Positions 1 through 12,895 of a stretch of 64,000 nucleotides of DNA are shown piece by piece. Source of the stretch: Echinococcus granulosus (taxonomy: Eukaryota; Platyhelminthes; Cestoda; Cyclophyllidea; Taeniidae); contig NW_020170392.1 in the NCBI RefSeq assembly GCF_000524195.1, forward strand, positions 70,068 through 134,067, written 5' to 3'. The notes beneath the pieces were generated by a model. The model worked only from the letters and a program-made list of their open reading frames with translations, was not told the origin of the DNA and made no database searches. The position numbers and the translations under genes are program-made. Each line of letters opens with the position of its first letter. Position 1 is the first letter of the stretch.

Positions 1-2920
1 GTGCCAAGGGCCCTGGCGCCGTGTCGAAGCAAATGCTTCCTCCATCTCCTCTACACAGCCAGGCAGCAGAGGGTGCCTGTGAAGCTCGGGCCAATCGTCA
101 ACAGCTGCTCATGCACACAAGGGTACGCACATATGACCTCCGTGTGATTGGCTTCTGCTGTCAATTTGTTTGTCGTACCGAATCTGGTTAGAGCGACCAG
201 GCAGTCTCTGAAGCTACAAGCGACTAGTATTAAACACACACACACACGTGAGTAGGCACGTGGTTGTACATTTCACGCAGCTAATTGCGAAATTACTTAG
301 TCACTCAGACCCGACGGCTCAGCGAGAACAACTATCACCATAGCGGTGGATTTGTGAGTCGACACGGAAGAGACGACGGATGGCGTGAATCATCCACCAG
401 CGAGTTTGTAAACTGGAGCGACGAAGTGGTCAGCCTACGTGCGAGAGAGCGAATGACGGAACACAAGAGGTGAACTGCCTACCATCGGCCGTGGAGGAAT
501 CACGATTGAAAGGGAATTAATTAGCACACGTCCTCGGCGCATGTAACGAACAGGGAAGGGCTGTTCTGCCATCTCTTTGATGAGATGCGGTAAGGTGAGG
601 GGAGCAGATGAAGGGTTTAGCGAGGCGGCCTGGATTCTCTCCGTTATTTGAGTTTAATTCCCACGACAAAGAGATTTGAGGAGATCGCTCACATAACAGT
701 AAACGCATTCCAAGTGATCATATTTGACAGGCTGTTTGCTATTCTGAGGGAAAATCCAGGTGGCATTTTTCGCCTTCTGCATAAATTAACTAGATGAATG
801 GCACTGGAGAAACCACACGTAGGCAACACCTTTCTAAGGGGTGGCGACCTCAGAGGAACAAAGTTACATGGACTTCTTAGCACAAGAAGTCGTCTGCCTT
901 TCACATGTGACAGCTTGAGGTAGATAAACTAGAACAAAATTATTTTGCCATCTAGTGTTCATCTGAAAGCATGGACAGTTCAGACTGGCGTTTCCCTTTG
1001 GATCACTGGTGCGATTTCATGATGCGAGATCAGGGACAGGCGGACAGCACACCAATGACAGCCTCGCGAGGAGGACTTTGCTCCACGGTTAGGAGGCCAG
1101 ACTGTCTGACCATAACTCGCTGGTGGAAAAACAGCCTATTAGGATGCATTCAAGCCAATGTCACTTTTCCTTATCGGCGTTTCTAGAAAAACTGAGTCAT
1201 ACCTAAGATTGAAGGAAGGAGAGACATAACATTGACTCGTTCAACAACTACTCAAGAATGGAATAAAGGTTCTTTCCATGAAATTAATTGCATTCAGGAA
1301 ATTGTATCCATTAAACGCAATTCTAATGGGAAAATTTCTCATGGGTCATGAAAACGCGTAGTTAAAACGCTTTGCTGTAATTGAGAGGCCTCCTGCATCA
1401 GTGAGTGGTAATTTTGCAGCTAAAAGGCTATTCCTAATTGCCATTTATCCTCATCAATTGTTTACTTGGTAAAGTACTTGCAGTCCTACAATAGGGAGGT
1501 GTTTTTATGTTGCTGGGTCATGTCAATCAACCCGACACTGAGGAGCACAACAAGGCTGATGCACATCGTGTACCTGTAACAAACCGTTGATGCAGTGGAA
1601 ATAACGAGGCAAAATGAAGGCAAATTCTACTTCTAGTCGAGGGACGGTGGTTTCTGGTGAGTCACCCCGATGACCGAAGATAAATCACAGGCTAGCCGGG
1701 TGACGAGAAAAACGGAGCCAAGCAGCATTGCGTACCCGTGCAGAGGATGCTACTGCCATGCGTCTGTTTAACAGATGACTTATGGCCCATGGACGAGAGA
1801 CGGAGGGTGGGGGGTTTTTTAAAAGGCGATCTGGGTCACTGTCAAAAGCCACAGGCAACGACGATAGCGTGCGTGACACCATCGTGAATGATTGGTTGGA
1901 GGGAACTTACAGGAGGAGCGAAGGCGCCCGCGCATTGTGATTGGTACGCACATCCTCCGAGGAGAACTCTAGGTTTGAATCAAGGTTTACCTTTGAAAAT
2001 GTCTATTTGCACATTTACGGAAGGCAATCTATTTAAATGATAGGAAATAGATGTTCCTTCGGGCCGTCAAAATGAAGGAATTCACATGGTAAGTCCAAGA
2101 CCACAGTCGTGACGTTATAACACCCATTAAAGTGGCGATATGAGTGATTTAACATTGTCCAAGCTAACTACCAATCAAACGGTGAAGTAAATCACAATAT
2201 GCAATGGAAATATGCAAAGGTATTCAAGTGGTCGCTAAATAATTCTGCCTGCTCCCCAGAGCCTAGATCCAATAGCAACCTTTTCTCAGACTGGATGTTA
2301 GAAAAGCACGTCATTCATATAATTAGACACCCTTCAGCCTTTACTCACTCCACATTTAAACATTATCGTAGGAGTATAGAGATGGGTCACGTCTACATGA
2401 ATTCCCCGATCTCCACAGGTTTCGGTCACTGTGCTGTCGACATGCCATGACCTTCGTTTCACTCCGCTAACATTTATGATGAGGACCTACTTACATCCAC
2501 ACACGGCTCGTTCTATATACAAAGTGATCACCACACTTAATAGTGCAGTCAGTGCATCAGAACTAGGTACCGCGGTAGCGACCAGAAGGATGGTAATTAA
2601 TTGCAGGAACGTGACGCTCATCGCATAAGCGCAAGTTCACATATTTATGCACATTTGAGGGGCTGATGTCATAACGCTTGGACTACGTAAACCAGGATTA
2701 CCTTTATATGTCAATTATTTTGGCTCATAGTTACCCCATTCCAAGTCGCATGGTTTAAATAGTAACTCAGGATAAAACTGTCAGACTTACCATCTTCGAT
2801 GAGTGGGTAGGTATTTGTCCGAAGCTTATTCGAACGTAATGACGCCTGGCGGAGCGAAATCTGAAACGACAGCATGAAGAATGTGGTGCTAAACTGACAT
2901 TGTAAGTAGTGCTTTAACCG
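1..2920. other. stretch without a recognisable gene
   Basis: I see no exon that can be linked by splice sites to another exon on either strand. Short open frames (for example plus 285-473 and 971-1186) lack family resemblance. A short CA microsatellite lies at 235-247. The first 50 bases could belong to a gene outside the window, but nothing supports it. Confidence 0.4.
235..247. repeat. short (CA)n microsatellite
   Basis: Uninterrupted alternating A and C over about 13 bases. It is a simple sequence repeat with no evident function. Confidence 0.6.
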
Positions 2921-2930
2921 CTTGCTTAAC

Positions 2931-3420
2931 TCTAGGTTTTGGTAACAGACCACTTAGGGCTCTGTCATCGTGCGCCCACCAAGGGGCCTCGCCTCCAGCC
3001 CATAACAATAAGTTGAAGTCCTTTTTTAGGTCGACAGTAAATATTTTTCCCAAGGACCGCATTTTTTGAGTCTTTAGGGACCAATGGGGTGGCGGCGGAA
3101 AGGGAACTCCGTTCAATGGACAATTTCCTTGTTTTTTATACTTGAATGCCAAATTTTAACGGGAGAGGGGCAATATGCTGTTATTAATAACTGATTCGAC
3201 ACTGGCTGTGACCGTGATCTATCTGCAAAAGCTCGTTGCAGAGCTGTCTACGGTGCCTGTACGAAGATGTTAACGAAGTGAACCCCTCCAACAGCTGTAT
3301 AGAATCAAGATACGTAGATATAGCTGGGCAACTCTGAAGTGAGAATGAAGTAAGGAGGAGGAAAAGACGCAAACCCAAATGCTCACAAAACTATTTTAAA
3401 CACCGTGCGTTCCTATCGAC
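2931..3420 (+). mobile_element. decayed TRIM-like LTR element copy
   Basis: Bases 2931-2996 resemble the first third of the LTR seen at 48096 (TTAACTCTaGGTTTTGGTAA, then a diverged GGGCTC..GCC stretch). Around 3095-3130 lies a relic of the internal start (GGCGGCGGAAAGGGAAC). Bases 3230-3420 match the internal region that follows TTACGGAGCTGTCTAC in the copy at 44.3 kb. The copy is strongly diverged and internally deleted, and no complete LTR pair remains. Its orientation is the same as the other copies in the window. Confidence 0.55.
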
Positions 3421-4237
3421 AGTGGTGGCTAACACATTCGCTCCTCCCCAACACAATTTACAAACAGGACGAAATTCCACAAATCACGGCGAATCAGTGA
3501 CGTTTCAGTCAGATATCTTCTCGGTCGCACCCGAATGTCCTGACTAATACTTTTGATTCGTGAGTGCTTTCCTTGCAACGCCGACTATGTTGTGACGGCC
3601 GACACAAAAGCCGCATAAAAGTTTGGCTGTTTACCTTCCATTTTTGCCAACCATCTACTTGGGACCACGTTATTCTATTTCTGCCAAGCAACCTGCCATC
3701 CGAGCCATGCCAGTATCCCTCAATACGGCAATCCGTCTTCCGGGAAGTCTCGATGTGCTACATTAGTTTGACCCATTATACGGAATATATACGAGCTCTC
3801 AATGACTCCATGTAACTGATACATGGTAAATCAAATCGAATATGAACATATCTAAGATACTCTTGGGAAGATTATTTCTGAATTCAAATCACTTTTCTTC
3901 ATTCCACTGAATACGCTTCGTAAGGTCTTTGTTGGGGAGAAATGGATCTCAGCCAATGGAGATGGAGAAATGAATGCGAATGAATCGATTCTGGAAGCAG
4001 CGCTTGGATGAACTTACTAAGGACCAAAGCATCCGAAGATTGTAGAAATAATCCGCTAAAATAATTGACACACATCACAAAGGGAAGGCAGATACATGAC
4101 AATGAGCATGCACCAACTCCCGTAAATAGTTTCTCAGCACCTAGCTAGCCATTGCCATCCATCTTTAATTACCGAAGTGAATTGTACCTTCAATTTCACT
4201 AGAGAATCCTTTCTCCCTTTTCAAAGTTAGAAGTTAG

Positions 4238-7200
4238 TTAACAAGAGTGTGATATCCAAATTAGAAGAGAAATCTTTGCTCTTAGGGCTGATAGTGGTAG
4301 AAAGAAACAAACCTTAGGAGACTTAAGGAATACCATCAGACTGTTGAGTTTGCCACTGCTGTCAGACTTCTTGGGACAGGAGCTCTGACGCAGCCGTTTC
4401 CAATTATGCCGGGATTGGCACTGGTGGCCGGAGGGGGGCAAACGACTGGTGTAGGAGCGCACCACTCGCCCTCGCTGGTCATTACCCTCCGAGACGCTGT
4501 GGGAGACGCAGTTGGCCTGCAGCTCCGAGCAACTGACCGAGCGCATCTGAGGACTCGTACTACTGCGCTCCGACTGTGCTTCACCACCAGCTCCAAGATA
4601 TAGGTCTGAAGCGCAATTCATGCCCCAATGTTAGTCAGCACGTCTTCCTGACAGTTATTTTAGCGCGGCCAATATGCTCAAATAGGGCGTCTGTGCCTCT
4701 GAACAAACAATCCACACTACCAATCTGCAGTTTATATGTAATAACAAAATTCTTCAAGGGTACCTAATTCCTCGAGGATAGTGGAACATGCAAAACGCCC
4801 TTTCCCTGTTTTGCAGGATTTTAACAGCATTAACTAGTAGTTTTTAAGTCATATTGCAACAGTACCCAAAGAAAAGCCACGTAAGCCTCTTCGTGGTCTC
4901 GGGTGGTTTGACCCTCGCGCTAGGAACATACAGCCTTGCTCATGCCACTAACCACATTCTTGTCTGCTACTTCTCGCCTCCAGAAGTAACTTGAGTATTA
5001 AACAATACACAAACAGGCATTGTTAAAAGTTGCAGACAAGTAAGTCAAGTGAAATCTACGCAGCAGCACATTGCCTCTTCAAAGTGAAGCATTTGACAGG
5101 CATTTTCAGGTAGATGCAAGTACAATCACCCAGGTCTATTTATGAGGTTTGTGTAAACATTTGCTGGTTTATATCAACCCCACGTTTTTTCACGTTTACC
5201 TGTTATCTGTCACGTGTGCAAAGAAAAGCCTCCTTGTGAGGAGAGCTTGACTTCCCTTGCGGAATACAGTAGAATGAATTGTAGCGAAAGGTCATACAAT
5301 TTATCGAAAACAATTTCCAGGTATAGAACTTCTAAGCACCGGGAGTAAAAGGGGCCGAAAAATTGGTAAAACACGGCGCCACCATCGCGTTTTCTCAGGT
5401 GGCTGTTAAACTTGGTGGAGACACAGTCAGCACCGCCGCACATAAATGCATTTCGAATAAAGTTAGTTTGTGCCCAAATCCTGTCGTAGTAAATAAGATT
5501 TTTTGCGTTTTTGGGAGACATTAGACCAAATGTGTGCATTTCGGTGCAGTGAAGTGCCGACTAGGATCAAGAAACAATTGACAGCAAAAAGACGACTTCA
5601 AACAATTAATTGAAGCAAAGATCGTATTCTCTCATTCGAAAATGCTATGCTAAACATATGGATCAAATAACTTATTTAACCATTTCGGAGAGTGGTGAAG
5701 AATGCTTTGAGATGGGACTGAAGGACTCTTACCAGCAAAATAACTCATTGTTATGGCAGCTGAAATCCTGATGCCCCCAACTTGATTAAGTGAAGAGATC
5801 GAGTCACTTAAAAGCAGTTTCAAGAGAAATTGGTAGTCTCGCATAGTGTTTACCTCCCATTCACCAAACTTACTAGAATTATATAATTAGCATGCTAGTC
5901 AGCTTTCTGCTTCAGAGCCAACATGGGGGTACATGTTGACAAGTTGTAGCTTTTGACAGCACAATGGAGTCGGCACACTCGGCAAATGCCCCAACTCTTC
6001 CAGAGAAAATGGCAAGAAAAAAGGCAAAGAGCATACAAACCTCGTACTGCGTTGTGAAGAAGTAGCAGCTTGTTACACTGATGCCCAACTGTTACTGTCA
6101 GGGAGGCAACTTCACCCTAGGTCAAGAAGGAAGCAAACGATATGTCAAACGAATCTGATCTACAATTGCAAAAACGCACCACGACACAAGAAACTTCATT
6201 GAGCGCATAATTTTCACAACTTTGTGACGTGGCATTCAAAGTTGCATCATTGATCATCCTGTTCGCGGATGTCATACAAGTTGCATAACGACATTCTATT
6301 CCAATGAGGCCGAACAAGTCATGGGATGTGTTTGGCAATGTCAAAATTGGATAAATAAGGTTCCCAGTAAAGGGATGACGGAAGGCGAATAATACGAGGT
6401 AGATGACCAAAATGCACGTTTCATTACACCTGGAAGTAAAGTACCTGGATACCAATGCTATCATAGCCACCAAAAATGTCATCAAAATGTTTTCGGGGAA
6501 GAAAAGTGCAATTAACATTCTGTGCTGACATCCATAAAGGCTACATTTCCCATATTACTCTGTTTTAGAGCATATTACCCTGGGCAGTGCAGATAGTTGA
6601 TAGATAGGAGTTACCTCAAGCCACTTGATCATTGACTCAATGGCCATATTATCGCGCTCCAGACAGGCTAGTGCAATCTTATGCTGATTAAATTCGGTTT
6701 GTAAGTCCAACTTATCCACCGACTTATCCTCGTTGGGCTTCTAGAACAGGAAGCACAAAATTCCAAAGGCGTGTCATAAGGAAGCAGGGAAATTTTCATG
6801 GAGGTCGCAACATGAGAATTGGTGGATAAATGAATGGTATGAAATGGGCTAAGTTGCCACCTGTGCAAAAGTAAAAAGCGGTTATTAACTAACCTCGCTT
6901 AAGGCCTTCTGAATGCATGATATCAAATCGGATTGCTTGGACACAATATCGGAGAGTCGTTTGACTTCGGTACGAAGATTCTCAATTTCGTCGAAACTGG
7001 TCCCACGAGTCTCTTTAGTGGTGGCCTGAGTTTGACAAACATATGTTTGGCCGCGCGAATTCGGGGAAATAAACACCTAAAAGAAAAATGACATGCTTTT
7101 TAAATGCATGAATTAGCCGATAATTAATGAACTTTATATACGAACGGGTATATGTCCAGGCTAAAACTTCTGAAATCCACTGACAAATGTAAACACGCGT

Positions 7201-7883
7201 GTAAACTACTACCGTTTTAGAAGGTACACTGAACATTCGCATACTTATTCCATCTAATACAACTTTAGGTGTTTCACACACACTTTACTAAGCGAAGCAT
7301 TAACAGCGAATTTGACAAATCAATAGTTTAGAAGTAATTAGGTGGTAATTAAGGCGCACCCATGGCAAATATTTGCTGTCGGCAAGTACACCTCTTAAAA
7401 ATGTAACAAAAAGCCAAACGCCCCATTCCAATCGAAGAGGCCGCTCTTAAAATAATTCATATTTTAAAAAAGCCTATTCAAAACATGCAATTTGACATCC
7501 TGGTTACCTCAGCAGATTTTCACCATCTCACCACTAAATCTGTAGAGTATCAAAACCAGGCTTACCTTTACGAAAAATGCGGGCAAAATAACCAATATTC
7601 CTAACAAACAATATAAGTACAGTAATTAGAGGAACACGGTTTAGTAATATTCAAGAGTTAAAACGTTAAATCAAGAGACTTAAGACACAGGTACATGACA
7701 AAGGTTAAAAGCTGACCACAACTAGGCAGAAAAAGCACCCATCATGTAGCTTAAAGTCGTTGTAGAAATTCAGTCCCACCCACACACATGTTAACTTACG
7801 GAAAGGGTGTTGATAGACCTACGAAGACCATTTTCAGGGGCGACATCTCCTTCTGAAGGAAGCTTAAAGTGACTTCCGTACAT
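4238..7883 (-). CDS. unrecognised coiled-coil protein, 5 coding exons
   Basis: Proposed exons, in transcript order: 7883-7800, 7076-6894, 6740-6615, 5868-5733 and 4605-4238. Phases agree at every junction, giving about 298 residues. The start is MYGSHFKLPSEG, followed by GTAAGT after codon 28. Residues about 50-130 are heptad-rich and charged (FDEIENLRTEVKRLSDIV, then LQTEFNQHKIALACLERD), so they probably form a coiled coil. The fourth exon (MRDYQFLLKLLLSDSISSLN) is more hydrophobic. The last exon is serine-rich (SERSSTSPQMRSVSCSEL). The final 24 residues look intron-like; a donor at CCTAAG|GTTTGT near 4309 could splice to a further exon. An ATTAAA lies on the minus strand at 4164-4169. I do not recognise the family. 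The acceptor of exon 4 is weak. Confidence 0.6.
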
Positions 7884-8494
7884 TTCAAAACAGTTAAAAA
7901 TAAAAAATGTCTTTTATGTGAAATACGCAAAATACGAAAAAAGGCCACAAAAATGAAAAGAAGCCCTTTCCTATTTCCTCTTGATCAGGTCCAAGGACGT
8001 GATTAGCGAATTTGTTTATTAAAACAGAGTGGTTAGAAAAACAACTTATGTGTAAAACAAGTCAAAAACTAACACACAAACCCGTGGCGACTCATTATCA
8101 AAATTTTGTAGACCTGCTTTTGAGCGCCTTTCAGAGCAGGCTACAAATGCTTTTGAAAAGGCCTAGAAACAAATCAGGCAACGGTGTTCAAAAGCGCAGG
8201 AATACCATTCCCGATAGGGCATTATTAAAGAGCTAGAAGCTATATTCGTCTTTTACAGTTTATGCCTTGCCCCTAAGACAGACGAGTACGGATAGTGAAA
8301 CTTACAAATAGAGCCTCGCGTATCGCCCATATGGGTGTGGATATTTCCCCCTCAACAGAGGTGAGTGAATTCGCCGTCTTACTACCACCACATGTTTGAT
8401 GCTACTATCAAGTCTTCCACGCCACCTTGGCTAATTAAGTCTGCGGAAGGGATGCGTTGCACTGCACTCGTTACTGCGGGAAGCTCACCTTACC

Positions 8495-8575
8495 CACTAG
8501 CACAACTATCCTCGTTCCCGTTTCCCCAGTCCCGTAATCCGCAGCAGGGTTATTAACAAATGCGACGAAATAAAA
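8495..8575 (+). mobile_element. short internal fragment of the TRIM-like element
   Basis: The run CCCCAGTCCCGTAATCCGCA followed by GGTTATTAACAAATGCGACG matches the internal region of the copies at 39.57 and 48.45 kb (CCCAGTCCCGTGTTCTGCAG, then CTATTAACAACTGAAGCGAC). No LTR is recognisable beside it, so it is a decayed fragment in the same orientation as the others. Confidence 0.5.
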
Positions 8576-8599
8576 AGCAGACAACGTGAAATGGTGAGT

Positions 8600-11290
8600 C
8601 TATCGGCCTCCTGTCTGCCGTCGCGTACTATCGTGAGCATGTCAGATTTGGTGGAGGCACCGTTTTCATGATTTCGTTCACTTCTTCCCCCTTTCACCTC
8701 TCACTTCACACCCACGCACTGAGCTGATTAGGTAAGCGTCACAAAAGCGTACAGGGAACTGAGGTAATATAGGTTCTAACTTCATTTTCTCTCTAGGGGT
8801 CAATGGTTTCCGCTCTATCTCTGGCGGAATAGACTTGTGCAGCTACTCTAGGTCTCTTTCGTTTTTACCTTATTCTTGCAATTTATGTCACTACGTCTCT
8901 CCTCTCTGAGATATGACATTCGTAATTGCTTCCGTATGATTTTTATTGTTTGTCATCTCTTTACTTTACGCCGCAGTACATATTCTGGCACATAGTGGGT
9001 ATCTGCTTCCTAAGATCTTGCACAGTTGGGTACAAACCTACTTTTCAAAGTTGCGCGTTGATCGCAATGTACCCTTTTGGGCCACTCCGTGCTGACATAT
9101 CCAGTGGTTAAAGAAAGCAGAAGCGACTTCCTCAGCGTCTTTTACCTGCATGTGTTTTTCCTTCGTCTATCTTCTTGCAGTGGTTTAACGTAACATGGAT
9201 GCATCAGTTTCCTCCCTTGGTTGGTAGAGGAACCACGATGACAATGACTGCTACTCCCCCAGGGAAAACTGTGTGCACAGACTAGAGGAGTGCAATTGCT
9301 TTGATATAAGACCTTGTGAAGTTGCTTCAAGTGATGCGGGTTCAACTGATGTCAAATGCGCCTGGGGCGATCAAGGCATCTAGCATCTTATTTTCCCCCT
9401 CATGACCCTGTTGCGCAGGCAACTCGTGGAGAGCTCTTTTTACCAATGGGACTGTGACAGCTAACTACTCGATAGTCCTAGCAGCATCTTGGTCTAATAG
9501 ATATTCTTCCCTCAGAGAGGGTTTTTACCGTTCATACTGAATGCACTTGCCATGTCTATTTTGACATAAGAGGATCCACAGACGATGCCTCTAGTCTGGT
9601 TATTTTAGTTTTTTTCTCTTTTTTCCTCTGCCTGCACGCCTCAAAAGTAGGCAAATTAATCAGAGGAGAACATCCCTCATTTATTGCGTGTTGTAAAAGT
9701 ATTTAGGGAAGTGGGGTCTTATGAGTTTTGGGTTCTTGCACTTCTCATGGCCAATGGCGTAGGTCCGGTCACGAGATTCTTACATAACATCGACTGCCTC
9801 TCTCACAAAAATGGTACACCTAAACTATAATGCGTGACTGACAGGTCTCCTCTTCCCCGTTTCTGTTGTTCTTAGAACAACCTGGTTGATTCAATTTTGA
9901 CATTTATTAGGGGGGATTGATCGGGAGAAAAAGTACCAAGTTTAGGGAGGAGAGGAACCGCATTAGCACTCAGGCATGGGAGACGGCGATCCTGTCACCA
10001 GACTCGAATTACCAATCTGCCTCCTCCCTGAAAGGCACATTAAAACAACATGATTATTACAAAACGGCTGTTTATTATAACATATTAAAACACATTAAAC
10101 ATATTTAAAAAAGAGCAGGGAGGCCGACAGCATAGCCTAGAGGACATGAGGTTGCATGGAAGCAAAACGAATAATCTGTCTAATTAACGCGCCTACACAG
10201 GCTTCTGCTTTTACTTGGCATAAAATTATAAAAAAACTATGTGCAAAAGTAATTAATTCGAATAGAGCTGTGGCTTTGTTTTGTCGACAACGATTTCTAG
10301 CATTTATAGCAAATTTTCACTTTAAGTTACGTTTGCAGACAAGAACGTTATACTACTTGAATTTTCATGTGTAACAGTTATGCCTTACCATTTAATTCCT
10401 AAACATTTAAGAACACAAAAATCAAACCACAAAACATGTGTAAAATTTAGTTTGCCTGATAAATTTTACCCAAAATTTTATGTTTTGGAAAACATTTTTT
10501 ATAATTTCTGTGCAAATTAATGTGCCAAGTTGCATTTCATTGCCATAATTGGATAAAGGAAGGCGGCCGGCAACAATCATTGTTTCTTGCCTGCGGCTGG
10601 CAGAAAGTCGGCTGCTCCATTCCTAAGAATAGAGTCCCCATTCTACGCTGTTTGGGCTCGGCAGAGGCTCTCGCTGTTTCTGTGTGTTGGTGGGTGGCCG
10701 TGCCTGGGCGGCCTGCTTTTCATCTCGGACGAGAATGCGGGTTTTGGGTGGTGGGGACCGTTAGGCGCATCGAGTCTGCTCTGCATGTGTCTATAGCTTC
10801 TACACCTAACCCAATGCTGTGACTTTGTCGTCTCGTTATCTTCACAAGTTTACAGCTTCCACTTAACATGCCACGCCACTTCAGCGTACCACGACTTCGG
10901 AAGGGGTAAGCAGGACTGCATTAGTGGCAACGGGGGGCGCAGCTGATCCAACGAAATAGTCATCCTCGTTTCCGCGGCTGATTACCACACCATGGTCCGG
11001 GAGGAGACAATCTGATGCGGACGGCCAATTTGTAATAACGCCTACCTCCCACAGTTAGCCTAATGTCGATATCTAGAGGCAGGCGTTTATCTGTCAAGAC
11101 GAGGGCAAACTTTAATTTCTAAAAGAGGTTTACTTGGGAATCTGTCTTCTGGGTTTAAAATGAAGTGTTAATTATGGCGCAAACAACGCCTTACCCGATC
11201 CTCTACTCGTTGATTGGAAGCCAAGTAGACGTCTGGACGGTAATGTAATTGGCACAAGGGGACAAAAGCCCATCCTAAGTCTTGTCGCTT
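8600..11290. other. intergenic stretch, no gene identified
   Basis: Stops are frequent in all frames. A GC-rich patch around 10.60-10.80 kb opens two overlapping plus frames, but neither shows a domain or flanking splice sites that connect. A possible initiator exon is at 10869 (MPRHFSVPRLRK, then GTAAGC), but its phase does not match the orphan exon at 11.3 kb. Confidence 0.35.
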
Positions 11291-11295
11291 ATTAG

Positions 11296-11558
11296 GTGAC
11301 TCCACTTTTATGCCAAATTTCTTCATGAATAGCAAGTGGCATACGAAGCGCTCTAGTTGTTGGCCATCATCCTGGCTTGAGGATTACGATGCTAGTGCTT
11401 TTCCTTTCCCCGATACTATTCACAAAAAAGAGCGGTGGAATCGCATTGAGGCATTGGTGAAGTTAGGATCGGCTGCTTCTATCATAAAATCTGATGACTC
11501 TCATTCCTACCTCGACTACGGGGACGGCTACGTTGTGGTGGTAAAGGCAATAGATTAA
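11296..11558 (+). CDS. orphan exon-like ORF
   Basis: A plus-strand open frame follows a plausible acceptor (CGCTTATTAG at 11286-11295) and runs about 87 codons to a TAA at 11556. The protein is rich in aromatic and acidic residues (KKERWNRIEALVKLG, later DDSHSYLDYGDGYVVVVKAI) and looks more protein-like than neighbouring frames. The first internal ATG is at 11310. No upstream exon with a compatible phase was found and no family is recognised. It could be the last exon of a gene whose other exons I missed, or a chance ORF. Confidence 0.3.
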
Positions 11559-12353
11559 TCAGAAGAAACTTTAGAAATGATATTCAAAAGAATAGGGTTA
11601 TGTAGTAATCTGATGTACAGTTTGACTGCAAGCTTAAATGTGCGGGCCTCGCAGGCTGTCCTTCGGTCCCATAAGGTGGCTTTCGAGGAATTTTTATAAC
11701 TTCTTAGCCCTTTTATGCTTTGATAATAAATCTACCTCCACAATGCGGTGCACTATTATGACTTCAGAGAAGACTCAGCACGGCACATAAATGACGTCGG
11801 TTTTGGTGAAATATAGTCACTGTAGCGCTCTGAGTATTCCCCAAAGTCCTAATAAACCATTGTAGCATGACAAAACATACATTACTAATAAATAGAATAC
11901 CCAGGAGGCTGCTTGTCTAGCCTGAAGACCATGTCGCCAAGATAGTATATCACCTGAGGGGACTGAAGTGTCTTCGTAGCTCGGTAGGATTAAACAAAAT
12001 ATCAAAAAAATGCAAGCGCATCTATAGTCACCTTTAGGTTGTACAATATCTCTTAAACTTTGGTCTCAAGTGTTGTGAAAGCTTCCTGCTTTAATATGAC
12101 AGTGCATTCTTTACATTAAAAGTCAGGTAGTTTCGCAATCGTGGCTGCTGTAAGCGCAGTTGCATTCAGTGAGCTTTATTACGATCCTAAATATACAAAA
12201 AATGTCCATGTGAATGGGAACCTCAAAAAGCACTAGATTTAAGCAAGGGGGTTATTTTAACAATGTTGGAATCGTATAATGATTGTTTTGAGACAATGTG
12301 GCATCCCAAAACTTTCTTGAAGATAAAGAAATACATAACTGTAATACGGCGGT

Positions 12354-12528
12354 TGTTTGTCCCTCGGTGTTGGCGAGGAACCACTTTTGAATTGGCCTTT
12401 GTGCCGCGCCGGGTGGACTGGCTTTCGGGCCAATCCAGTAACCCAAAAACCTTCTCTGTGCTGAATTTGCGTGTTCTACCCGAGTATTATGGATACTTTC
12501 GTCTTCAGGAAAGTCTCGGGACGTTACA
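12354..12528 (+). mobile_element. solo LTR of the TRIM-like element
   Basis: A single 175-base copy begins TGTTTGTCCCTCGG and ends GGGACGTTACA, so it has TGT...ACA ends like the other LTR copies. It shares the central blocks ACCTTCTCTGTGCTGAAT, CCCGAGTATTAT and CGTCTTCAGGAAAGTCTCGG with the LTRs at 39.2 and 48.1 kb. No internal region or second LTR is near, so it is probably a product of LTR-LTR recombination. The flanking five bases do not form an obvious target duplication. Confidence 0.7.
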
Positions 12529-12895
12529 TTATACTTGCTTTACCAGTATCGAGTGCGTAACTGGCAAATGACGCTGTACTAGAGTATTGTATTGCAGCAC
12601 ATCCGATGGATAAGTTCTCTGTCATGCAGCTGCTACAAAATCTGCGTATCTGAACACTAGAGGGGTTATTTTCAATTTGTGACTAGGCAGCTGTGCATTT
12701 AAACACACCAGTTTCAAGTAGTCTCTCCACTATACAAACGTAGTTGCTTGAGATTGTTTTATTACAATTCACACATATCGCACCTATTTGTAGCTACTCT
12801 TCGAAAATAATAAAAGGAATGTAGTTCAGAGTATTGCGTTAGGGTGTCTCATATTTATGTGTCTTTGACCTATCCCCGTTGTTTAGCTAGGCAAA

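Noticed and set aside
4336..4596. 86-codon minus-strand ORF ending in its own stop
   Set aside because: Overlaps the last exon of the coiled-coil gene in another frame; third-position bias and phase continuity favour the frame used in the model.
5964..6068. small plus-strand ORF starting MESAHSANAPTLPEK
   Set aside because: Only about 35 codons, inside an intron of the minus-strand coiled-coil gene; no homology known and no supporting signal.
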